Assembly (NCBI GenBank): GCA_963920705.1
Contig: CAWUCO010000268.1
Coordinates: 248,001 to 312,000, forward strand
Source: Odiellus spinosus
Lineage: Eukaryota > Arthropoda > Arachnida > Opiliones > Phalangiidae
Direction of reading: 5' to 3'
DNA length: 64,000 nucleotides
The first letter of the stretch is position 1. Each line of letters opens with the position of its first letter. Shown here in pieces: positions 14,657 through 24,606 of this stretch. Under the pieces are notes generated by a model. The model was not told the DNA's origin. It was given only the letters and a program-made list of their open reading frames with translations, and did no database searches. Both the position numbers and the translations under genes were made by a program.

Positions 14657-17600
14657 GCAATTTAGACAAAACCAAAGTCATTCGAAAGAGCAATTAATGG
14701 ACAGTCTAAATAGCAAGAGTTTTCAAAAATCCGTTGAAAAACAAGAAAAATATGGCCAATTCAACAAATCATACAATATCAAAATAGTCAAATTTCAGAT
14801 TTTAAAAATTCGCTTTTTGATATTAGATGTTTTTTGAATTGTCCATATTTTCCATGTTTTTCAACGGATTTTCCAAAACTCTTGTTTTTTAGATAGACCA
14901 ATATTTGCTCTTTCGAGTGGTCTTAATTTTGTCTAAGTCGCTTAAAAATCAAAAGTTTTGTGTCCATTTTAATCCAATAATCTTGGATTTTTAAGTGTTT
15001 TTGCTTTATTTTAACCAATTTTATATTTGTCACAATTTTGCAATTTAGACAAAACCAAAGTCATTCGAAAGAGCAATTAATGGACAGTCTAAATAACAAG
15101 AGTTTTCAAAAATCCGTTGAAAAACAAGAAAAATGTGGCCAGTTCAAGAAATCATACAATATCAAAATAGTCAAATTTCAGATTTTAAAAATTCGCTTTT
15201 TGATATTAGATGCTTTTTGAATTGTCCATATTTTCCATGTTTTTCAACGGATTTTCCAAAACTCTTGATTTTCAGATAGACCAATATTTGCTCTTTCGAG
15301 TGGTCTTAATTTTGTCTAAATCGCTTAAAAATCAAAAGTTTTGTGTCCATTTTAATCCAATAATCTTGGATTTTTAAGTGTTTTTTCTTTATTTTAACCA
15401 ATTTTATATTTGTCACAATTTTGCAATTTAGACAAAACCAAAGTCATTCGAAAGAGCAATTAATGGACAGTCTAAATAACAAGAGTTTTCAAAAATCCGT
15501 TGAAAAACAAGAAAAATGTGGCCAATTCAAGAAATCATACAATATCAAAATAGTCAAATTTCAGATTTTAAAAATTCGCTTTTTGATATTAGATGTTTTT
15601 TGAATTGTCCATATTTTCCATGTTTTTCAACGGATTTTCCAAAACTCTTGTTTTTTAGATAGACCAATATTTGCTCTTTCGAGGGTCTTAATTTTGTCTA
15701 AATCGCTTAAAAATCAAAAGTTTTGTGTCCATTTGAATCCAATAATCTTGGATTTTTAAGTGTTTTTGCTTTATTTTAACCAATTTTATATTTGTCACAA
15801 TTTTGCAATTTAGACAAAACCAAAGTCATTCGAAAGAGCAATTAATGGACAGTCTAAATAGCAAGAGTTTTCAAAAATCCGTTGAAAAACAAGAAAAATA
15901 TGGCCAATTCAACAAATCATACAATATCAAAATAGTCAAATTTCAGATTTTAAAAATTCGCTTTTTGATATTAGATGTTTTTTGAATTGTCCATATTTTC
16001 CATGTTTTTCAACGGATTTTCCAAAACTCTTGTTTTTTAGATAGACCAATATTTGCTCTTTCGAGTGGTCTTAATTTTGTCTAAATCGCTTAAAAATCAA
16101 AAGTTTTGTGTCCATTTTAATCCAATAATCTTGGATTTTTAAGTGTTTTTGCTTTATTTTAACCAATTTTATATTTGTCACAATTTTGCAATTTAGACAA
16201 AATCAAAGTCATTCGAAAGAGCAATTAATGGACAGTCTAAATAACAAGAGTTTTCAAAAATCCGTTGAAAAACAAGAAAAATGTGGCCAATTCAAGAAAT
16301 CATACAATATAAAAATAGTCAAATTTCAGATTTTAAAAATTCGCTTTTTGATATTAGATGCTTTTTGAATTGTCCATATTTTCCATGTTTTTCAACGGAT
16401 TTTCCAAAACTCTTGTTTTTTAGATAGACCAATATTTGCTCTTTCGAGGGTCTTAATTTTGTCTAAATCGCTTAAAAATCAAAAGTTTTGTGTCCATTTG
16501 AATCCAATAATCTTGGATTTTTAAGTGTTTTTGCTTTATTTTAACCAATTTTATATTTGTCACAATTTTGCAATTTAGACAAAACCAAAGTCATTCGAAA
16601 GAGCAATTAATGGACAGTCTAAATAGCAAGAGTTTTCAAAAATCCGTTGAAAAACAAGAAAAATATGGCCAATTCAACAAATCATACAATATCAAAATAG
16701 TCAAATTTCAGATTTTAAAAATTCGCTTTTTGATATTAGATGTTTTTTGAATTGTCCATATTTTCCATGTTTTTCAACGGATTTTCCAAAACTCTTGTTT
16801 TTTAGATAGACCAATATTTGCTCTTTCGAGTGGTCTTAATTTTGTCTAAATCGCTTAAAAATCAAAAGTTTTGTGTCCATTTTAATCCAATAATCTTGGA
16901 TTTTTAAGTGTTTTTGCTTTATTTTAACCAATTTTATATTTGTCACAATTTTGCAATTTAGACAAAACCAAAGTCATTCGAAAGAGCAATTAATGGACAG
17001 TCTAAATAACAAGAGTTTTCAAAAATCCGTTGAAAAACAAGAAAAATGTGGCCAGTTCAAGAAATCATACAATATCAAAATAGTCAAATTTCAGATTTTA
17101 AAAATTCGCTTTTTGATATTAGATGCTTTTTGAATTGTCCATATTTTCCATGTTTTTCAACGGATTTTCCAAAACTCTTGATTTTCAGATAGACCAATAT
17201 TTGCTCTTTCGAGTGGTCTTAATTTTGTCTAAATCGCTTAAAAATCAAAAGTTTTGTGTCCATTTTAATCCAATAATCTTGGATTTTTAAGTGTTTTTGC
17301 TTTATTTTAACCAATTTTATATTTGTCACAATTTTGCAATTTAGACAAAACCAAAGTCATTCGAAAGAGCAATTAATGGACAGTCTAAATAACAAGAGTT
17401 TTCAAAAATCCGTTGAAAAACAAGAAAAATGTGGCCAATTCAAGAAATCATACAATATCAAAATAGTCAAATTTCAGATTTTAAAAATTCGCTTTTTGAT
17501 ATTAGATGTTTTTTGAATTGTCCATATTTTCCATGTTTTTCAACGGATTTTCCAAAACTCTTGTTTTTTAGATAGACCAATATTTGCTCTTTCGAGGGTC

Positions 17601-18482
17601 TTAATTTTGTCTAAATCGCTTAAAAATCAAAAGTTTTGTGTCCATTTGAATCCAATAATCTTGGATTTTTAAGTGTTTTTGCTTTATTTTAACCAATTTT
17701 ATATTTGTCACAATTTTGCAATTTAGACAAAACCAAAGTCATTCGAAAGAGCAATTAATGGACAGTCTAAATAGCAAGAGTTTTCAAAAATCCGTTGAAA
17801 AACAAGAAAAATATGGCCAATTCAACAAATCATACAATATCAAAATAGTCAAATTTCAGATTTTAAAAATTCGCTTTTTGATATTAGATGTTTTTTGAAT
17901 TGTCCATATTTTCCATGTTTTTCAACGGATTTTCCAAAACTCTTGTTTTTTAGATAGACCAATATTTGCTCTTTCGAGTGGTCTTAATTTTGTCTAAATC
18001 GCTTAAAAATCAAAAGTTTTGTGTCCATTTTAATCCAATAATCTTGGATTTTTAAGTGTTTTTGCTTTATTTTAACCAATTTTATATTTGTCACAATTTT
18101 GCAATTTAGACAAAACCAAAGTCATTCGAAAGAGCAATTAATGGACAGTCTAAATAACAAGAGTTTTCAAAAATCCGTTGAAAAACAAGAAAAATGTGGC
18201 CAATTCAAGAAATCATACAATATAAAAATAGTCAAATTTCAGATTTTAAAAATTCGCTTTTTGATATTAGATGCTTTTTGAATTGTCCATATTTTCCATG
18301 TTTTTCAACGGATTTTCCAAAACTCTTGTTTTTTAGATAGACCAATATTTGCTCTTTCGAGGGTCTTAATTTTGTCTAAATCGCTTAAAAATCAAAAGTT
18401 TTGTGTCCATTTGAATCCAATAATCTTGGATTTTTAAGTGTTTTTGCTTTATTTTAACCAATTTTATATTTGTCACAATTTT
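14657..18482 (+). repeat. Five-monomer higher-order repeat, two tandem copies of 1,913 bp
   Basis: The blocks 14657-16569 and 16570-18482 match monomer by monomer. Private variants recur exactly 1,913 bp apart: GGCCAGTTC near 15141 and 17054, and AATATAAAAATAG near 14394, 16307 and 18219. The one-base deletion TCGAGGGTC recurs twice per block. The order is AGC-type, TGT/GCT, TGT/GTT, AGC-type, TGT/GCT with the AATATAAAA variant. The 1,913 bp reflects two 382-bp monomers. Confidence 0.88.
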
Positions 18483-20013
18483 GCAATTTAGACAAAACCA
18501 AAGTCATTCGAAAGAGCAATTAATGGACAGTCTATATAGCAAGAGTTTTCAAAAATCCGTTGAAAAACAAGAAAAATATGGCCAATTCAACAAATCATAC
18601 AATATCAAAATAGTCAAATTTCAGATTTTAAAAATTCGCTTTTTGATATTAGATGTTTTTTGAATTGTCCATATTTTCCATGTTTTTCAACGGATTTTCC
18701 AAAACTCTTGTTTTTTAGATAGACCAATATTTGCTCTTTCGAGTGGTCTTAATTTTGTCTAAATCGCTTAAAAATCAAAAGTTTTGTGTCCATTTTAATC
18801 CAATAATCTTGGATTTTTAAGTGTTTTTGCTTTATTTTAACCAATTTTATATTTGTCACAATTTTGCAATTTAGACAAAACCAAAGTCATTCGAAAGAGC
18901 AATTAATGGACAGTCTAAATAACAAGAGTTTTCAAAAATCCGTTGAAAAACAAGAAAAATGTGGCCAATTCAAGAAATCATACAATATCAAAATAGTCAA
19001 ATTTCAGATTTTAAAAATTCGCTTTTTGATATTAGATGCTTTTTGAATTGTCCATATTTTCCATGTTTTTCAACGGATTTTCCAAAACTCTTGTTTTTTA
19101 GATAGACCAATATTTGCTCTTTCGAGGGTCTTAATTTTGTCTAAATCGCTTAAAAATCAAAAGTTTTGTGTCCATTTGAATCCAATAATCTTGGATTTTT
19201 AAGTGTTTTTGCTTTATTTTAACCAATTTTATATTTGTCACAATTTTGCAATTTAGACAAAACCAAAGTCATTCGAAAGAGCAATTAATGGACAGTCTAT
19301 ATAGCAAGAGTTTTCAAAAATCCGTTGAAAAACAAGAAAAATATGGCCAATTCAACAAATCATACAATATCAAAATAGTCAAATTTCAGATTTTAAAAAT
19401 TCGCTTTTTGATATTAGATGTTTTTTGAATTGTCCATATTTTCCATGTTTTTCAACGGATTTTCCAAAACTCTTGTTTTTTAGATAGACCAATATTTGCT
19501 CTTTCGAGTGGTCTTAATTTTGTCTAAATCGCTTAAAAATCAAAAGTTTTGTGTCCATTTTAATCCAATAATCTTGGATTTTTAAGTGTTTTTGCTTTAT
19601 TTTAACCAATTTTATATTTGTCACAATTTTGCAATTTAGACAAAACCAAAGTCATTCGAAAGAGCAATTAATGGACAGTCTAAATAACAAGAGTTTTCAA
19701 AAATCCGTTGAAAAACAAGAAAAATGTGGCCAATTCAAGAAATCATACAATATCAAAATAGTCAAATTTCAGATTTTAAAAATTCGCTTTTTGATATTAG
19801 ATGCTTTTTGAATTGTCCATATTTTCCATGTTTTTCAACGGATTTTCCAAAAGTCTTGATTTTCAGATAGACCAATATTTGCTCTTTCGAGTGGTCTTAA
19901 TTTTGTCTAAATCGCTTAAAAATCAAAAGTTTTGTGTCCATTTTAATCCAATAATCTTGGATTTTTAAGTGTTTTTTCTTTATTTTAACCAATTTTATAT
20001 TTGTCACAATTTT
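18483..20013 (+). repeat. Two-monomer duplication marked by CTATATAGC
   Basis: The monomers beginning at 18483 and 19248 share a private CTATATAGCAAG where other AGC-type copies read CTAAATAGCAAG. They lie 765 bp apart with matching following monomers for most of their length. This indicates a recent duplication of a dimer inserted into the five-monomer pattern. The next AATATAAAA landmark (near 20898) is displaced by seven monomers rather than five. Confidence 0.8.
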
Positions 20014-21867
20014 GCAATTTAGACAAAACCAAAGTCATTCGAAAGAGCAATTAATGGACAGTCTAAATAACAAGAGTTTTCAAAAATCCGTTGAAAAACA
20101 AGAAAAATGTGGCCAATTCAAGAAATCATACAATATCAAAATAGTCAAATTTCAGATTTTAAAAATTCGCTTTTTGATATTAGATGCTTTTTGAATTGTC
20201 CATATTTTCCATGTTTTTCAACGGATTTTCCAAAACTCTTGTTTTTTAGATAGACCAATATTTGCTCTTTCGAGGGTCTTAATTTTGTCTAAATCGCTTA
20301 AAAATCAAAAGTTTTGTGTCCATTTGAATCCAATAATCTTGGATTTTTAAGTGTTTTTGCTTTATTTTAACCAATTTTATATTTGTCACAATTTTGCAAT
20401 TTAGACAAAACCAAAGTCATTCGAAAGAGCAATTAATGGACAGTCTAAATAGCAAGAGTTTTCAAAAATCCGTTGAAAAACAAGAAAAATATGGCCAATT
20501 CAACAAATCATACAATATCAAAATAGTCAAATTTCAGATTTTAAAAATTCGCTTTTTGATATTAGATGTTTTTTGAATTGTCCATATTTTCCATGTTTTT
20601 CAACGGATTTTCAAAAACTCTTGTTTTTTAGATAGACCAATATTTGCTCTTTCGAGTGGTCTTAATTTTGTCTAAATCGCTTAAAAATCAAAAGTTTTGT
20701 GTCCATTTTAATCCAATAATCTTGGATTTTTAAGTGTTTTTGCTTTATTTTAACCAATTTTATATTTGTCACAATTTTGCAATTTAGACAAAACCAAAGT
20801 CATTCGAAAGAGCAATTAATGGACAGTCTAAATAACAAGAGTTTTCAAAAATCCGTTGAAAAACAAGAAAAATGTGGCCAATTCAAGAAACCATACAATA
20901 TAAAAATAGTCAAATTTCAGATTTTAAAAATTCGCTTTTTGATATTAGATGCTTTTTGAATTGTCCATATTTTCCATGTTTTTCAACGGATTTTCCAAAA
21001 CTCTTGTTTTTTAGATAGACCAATATTTGCTCTTTCGAGGGTCTTAATTTTGTCTAAATCGCTTAAAAATCAAAAGTTTTGTGTCCATTTGAATCCAATA
21101 ATCTTGGATTTTTAAGTGTTTTTGCTTTATTTTAACCAATTTTATATTTGTCACAATTTTGCAATTTAGACAAAACCAAAGTCATTCGAAAGAGCAATTA
21201 ATGGACAGTCTAAATAGCAAGAGTTTTCAAAAATCCGTTGAAAAACAAGAAAAATATGGCCAATTCAACAAATCATACAATATCAAAATAGTCAAATTTC
21301 AGATTTTAAAAATTCGCTTTTTGATATTAGATGTTTTTTGAATTGTCCATATTTTCCATGTTTTTCAACGGATTTTCCAAAACTCTTGTTTTTTAGATAG
21401 ACCAATATTTGCTCTTTCGAGTGGTCTTAATTTTGTCTAAATCGCTTAAAAATCAAAAGTTTTGTGTCCATTTTAATCCAATAATCTTGGATTTTTAAGT
21501 GTTTTTGCTTTATTTTAACCAATTTTATATTTGTCACAATTTTGCAATTTAGACAAAACCAAAGTCATTCGAAAGAGCAATTAATGGACAGTCTAAATAA
21601 CAAGAGTTTTCAAAAATCCGTTGAAAAACAAGAAAAATATGGCCAATTCAAGAAATCATACAATATCAAAATAGTCAAATTTCAGATTTTAAAAATTCGC
21701 TTTTTGATATTAGATGTTTTTTGAATTGTCCATATTTTCCATGTTTTTCAACGGATTTTCCAAAACTCTTGTTTTTTAGATAGACCAATATTTGCTCTTT
21801 CGAGTGGTCTTAATTTTGTCTAAATCGCTTAAAAATCAAAAGTTTTGTGTCCATTTGAATCCAATAA

Positions 21868-22250
21868 TCTTGGATTTTTAAGTGTTTAGCTTAATTTTAA
21901 CCAATTTTATATTGGTCACAATTTTGCAATTTAGACAAAACCACAGTCATTCGAAAGAGCAATTAATGGACAGTCTAAATAATAAGAGTTTTCAAAAATC
22001 CGTTGAAAAACAAGAAAAATATGGCCAATTCAAGAAACCATACAATATCAAAATAGTCAAATTTCAGATTTTAAAAATTCGCTTTTTGATATTAGATGTT
22101 TTTTGAATTGTCCATATTTTCCATGTTTTTCAACGGATTTTCAAAAACTCTTGTTTTTTAGATAGACCAATATTTGCTCTTTCGAGTGGTCTTAATTTTG
22201 TCTAAATCGCTTAAAAATCAAAAGTTTTGTGTCCATTTTAATCCAATAAT
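21868..22250 (+). repeat. Minus-family variant monomer inside the + array
   Basis: This copy carries five marks that are rare in the + half but occur together in the - half: a shortened linker AGTGTTTAGC, TTGGTCACAA, ACCACAGTC, AATAATAAG and AAACCATAC. The same combination occurs in the - copy ending near 36790. Read in monomer sense, the two match with about one difference over the open frame. The linker deletion removes the usual stop and lengthens the frame to 74 codons (21882-22106). Exact borders are approximate. Confidence 0.85.
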
Positions 22251-22691
22251 CTTGGATTTTTAAGTGTTTTTGCTTTATTTTAACCAATTTTATATTTGTC
22301 ACAATTTTGCAATTTAGACAAAACCAAAGTCATTCGAAAGAGCAATTAATGGTCAGTCTAAATAACAAGAGTTTTCAAAAATCCGTTGAAAAACAAGAAA
22401 AATGTGGCCAATTCAAGAAATCATACAATATCAAAATAGTCAAATTTCAGATTTTAAAAATTCGCTTTTTGATATTAGATGCTTTTTGAATTGTCCATAT
22501 TTTCCAGGTTTTTCAACGGATTTTCCAAAACTCTTGTTTTTTAGATAGACCAATATTTGCTCTTTCGAGTGGTCTTAATTTTGTCTAAATCGCTTAAAAA
22601 TTAAAAGTTTTGTGTCCATTTGAATCCAATAATCTTGGATTTTTAAGTGTTTTTGCTTTATTTTAACCAATTTTATATTTGTCACAATTTT

Positions 22692-22819
22692 GCAATTTAG
22701 ACAAAACCAAAGTCATTCGAAAGAGCAATTAATGGACAGTCTAAATAGCAAGAGTTTTCAAAAATCCGTTGAAAAACAAGAAAAATATGGCCAATTCAAC
22801 AAATCATACAATATCAAAA
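22692..22819 (+). repeat. Left palindrome arm of reference monomer
   Basis: About 128 bp from GCAATTTAGACA to AATATCAAAA. Aligned to the reverse complement of 22850-22976 it shows about 21 mismatches and one indel, roughly 83% identity by hand alignment. The best conserved blocks are ATTTAGACAAAA, TCGAAAGAGCAA, AACAAGAGTTTT, AAAATCCGTTGAAAAACA and AATATCAAAA. It contains three A5 tracts starting at 22760, 22772 and 22781. Confidence 0.93.
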
Positions 22820-22849
22820 TAGTCAAATTTCAGATTTTAAAAATTCGCT
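22820..22849 (+). other. Palindrome loop of reference monomer
   Basis: A 30-nt single-copy centre separates the two inverted arms and would be the loop of an extruded hairpin. It carries one of the most variable sites of the family (TTAAAA, TTCAAA or TTAAGA before ATTCGC). The TTAAGA form creates a GAATTC site in some + monomers, for example near 2168 and 3317. Confidence 0.88.
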
Positions 22850-22976
22850 TTTTGATATTAGATGTTTTTTGAATTGTCCATATTTTCCATGTTTTTCAAC
22901 GGATTTTCCAAAACTCTTGTTTTTTAGATAGACCAATATTTGCTCTTTCGAGTGGTCTTAATTTTGTCTAAATCGC
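22850..22976 (+). repeat. Right palindrome arm of reference monomer
   Basis: About 127 bp from TTTTGATATT to TAAATCGC, the inverted partner of the left arm. Two alternative states recur across the + half: CTTGTTTTTTAGATAG and CTTGATTTTCAGATAG. The first is closer to the left arm complement. The tail TCGAGTGGTC has variants TCGCGTGGTC, TTGAGTGGTC and TCGAGGGTC. The last is a one-base deletion that explains most of the 382-bp monomers between 14.2 and 21.5 kb. Confidence 0.93.
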
Positions 22977-23074
22977 TTAAAAATCAAAAGTTTTGTGTCC
23001 ATTTGAATCCAATAATCTTGGATTTTTAAGTGTTTTTGCTTTATTTTAACCAATTTTATATTTGTCACAATTTT
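22977..23074 (+). other. Linker of reference monomer
   Basis: This 98-bp segment joins consecutive palindromes and has its own symmetry. CTTAAAAATC (22976-22985, beginning at the last base of the right arm) pairs with GATTTTTAAG (23021-23030). Inside it, AATCCAA (23006-23012) pairs with TTGGATT (23018-23024) around the 5-nt loop TAATC. Downstream T-tracts begin at 23023, 23033, 23044 and 23054. Variable sites include CATTTTAATCC/CATTTGAATCC, CCAATAATC/CCGATAATC/CCAATAGTC and GCTTTATTTT/GCTTAATTTT. No gene is seen. Confidence 0.85.
23023..23057 (+). other. Helically phased T-tracts (predicted DNA bend)
   Basis: Four T-tracts of 4-5 bases start at 23023, 23033, 23044 and 23054, spaced 10, 11 and 10 bp. 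This is close to one helical turn, the classic arrangement for intrinsically curved DNA. The pattern recurs in nearly every monomer linker, for example starts at 1204, 1214, 1225 and 1235. Curvature itself is inferred, not seen. Confidence 0.7.
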
Positions 23075-24606
23075 GCAATTTAGACAAAACCAAAGTCATT
23101 CGAAAGAGCAATTAATGGACAGTCTAAATAACAAGAGTTTTCAAAAATCCGTTGAAAAACAAGAAAAATATGGCCAATTCAAGAAATCATACAAAATCAA
23201 AATAGTCAAATTTCAGATTTTAAAAATTCGCTTTTTGATATTAGATGTTTTTTGAATTGTCCATATTTTCCATGTTTTTCAACGGATTTTCCAACACTCT
23301 TGATTTTCAGATAGACCAATATTTGCTCTTTCGAGTGGTCTTAATTTTGTCTAAATCGCTTAAAAATCAAAAGTTTTGTGTCCATTTGAATCCAATAATC
23401 TTGGATTTTTAAGTGTTTTTGCTTTATTTTAACCAATTTTATATTTGTCACAATTTTGCAATTTAGACAAAACCAAAGTCATTCGAAAGAGCAATTATTG
23501 GACAGTCTAAATAGCAAGAGTTTTCAAAAATCCGTTGAAAAACAAGAAAAATATGGCCAATTCAACAAATCATACAATATCAAAATAGTCAAATTTCAGA
23601 TTTTAAAAATTCGCTTTTTGATATTAGATGTTTTTTGAATTGTCCATATTTTCCATGTTTTTCAACGGATTTTCCAAAACTCTTGTTTTTTAGATAGACC
23701 AATATTTGCTCTTTCGAGTGGTCTTAATTTTGTCTAAATCGCTTAAAAATCAAAAGTTTTGTGTCCATTTGAATCCAATAATCTTGGATTTTTAAGTGTT
23801 TTTGCTTTATTTTAACCAATTTTATATTTGTCACAATTTTGCAATTTAGACAAAACCAAAGTCATTCGAAAGAGCAATTAATGGACAGTCTAAATAACAA
23901 GAGTTTTCAAAAATCCGTTGAAAAACAAGAAAAATATGGCCAATTCAAGAAATCATACAAAATCAAAATAGTCAAATTTCAGATTTTAAAAATTCGCTTT
24001 TTGATATTAGATGTTTTTTGAATTGTCCATATTTTCCATGTTTTTCAACGGATTTTCCAACACTCTTGATTTTCAGATAGACCAATATTTGCTCTTTCGA
24101 GTGGTCTTAATTTTGTCTAAATCGCTTAAAAATCAAAAGTTTTGTGTCCATTTGAATCCAATAATCTTGGATTTTTAAGTGTTTTTGCTTTATTTTAACC
24201 AATTTTATATTTGTCACAATTTTGCAATTTAGACAAAACCAAAGTCATTCGAAAGAGCAATTAATGGACAGTCTAAATAGCAAGAGTTTTCAAAAATCCG
24301 TTGAAAAACAAGAAAAATATGGCCAATTCAACAAATCATACAATATCAAAATAGTCAAATTTCAGATTTTAAAAATTCGCTTTTTGATATTAGATGTTTT
24401 TTGAATTGTCCATATTTTCCATGTTTTTCAACGGATTTTCCAAAACTCTTGTTTTTTAGATAGACCAATATTTGCTCTTTCGAGTGGTCTTAATTTTGTC
24501 TAAATCGCTTAAAAATCAAAAGTTTTGTGTCCATTTGAATCCAATAATCTTGGATTTTTAAGTGTTTTTGCTTTATTTTAACCAATTTTATATTTGTCAC
24601 AATTTT
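23075..24606 (+). repeat. Dimeric higher-order repeat (766 bp, two copies)
   Basis: Units 23075-23840 and 23841-24606 each consist of a monomer with TACAAAATC (instead of TACAATATC) and CCAACACTCTTG, followed by an AGC-type monomer with TTCAACAAATC. The marks recur exactly 766 bp apart. The first unit has a private AATTATTGG near 23496, so the copies are not fully identical. Confidence 0.85.

Larger units (their letters stand above)
22690..22872 (+). other. Recurrent 60-codon open frame, probably non-coding (reference copy)
   Basis: Most + monomers, and about a third of - monomers, have an open frame of 60 codons. It starts at TTG, crosses the left arm and loop, and ends at TGA early in the right arm. 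An in-frame ATG occurs 14 codons in. The predicted peptide is lysine- and glutamine-rich with no domain I recognise and no signal peptide. The common variants among copies (Tyr/Cys, Asn/Ser, Lys/Asn, Leu/Phe, Lys/Arg, Val/Ala, Gln/Leu) nearly all change the amino acid; the only common silent change noticed is AAC/AAT. Many - copies have an in-frame TAG. This is the pattern of non-coding satellite, so the frame is best read as a by-product of repetition. Confidence 0.85.
22692..23074 (+). repeat. Reference monomer, + orientation (383 bp)
   Basis: A representative complete unit used to define the architecture: left arm 22692-22819, loop 22820-22849, right arm 22850-22976 and linker 22977-23074, which sum to 383 bp. 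The same layout applies to every other monomer, with offsets of at most a few bases. The left and right arms are inverted copies of each other, so the monomer is an imperfect palindrome followed by a linker. Starting the unit at GCAATTTAGACA is my choice because the inverted symmetry begins there; a tandem repeat has no intrinsic start. Confidence 0.95.

Noticed and set aside
21882-22106. The 74-codon frame as a better coding candidate than the rest
   Set aside because: The extra codons come only from a small linker deletion. The partner at 36566-36790 has the same extension by descent.
22760-22785. CENP-B box
   Set aside because: CCGTTGAAAAACAAG has a partial resemblance (CGTTG-A), but the required TTCG at the start and the CGGG end are missing.
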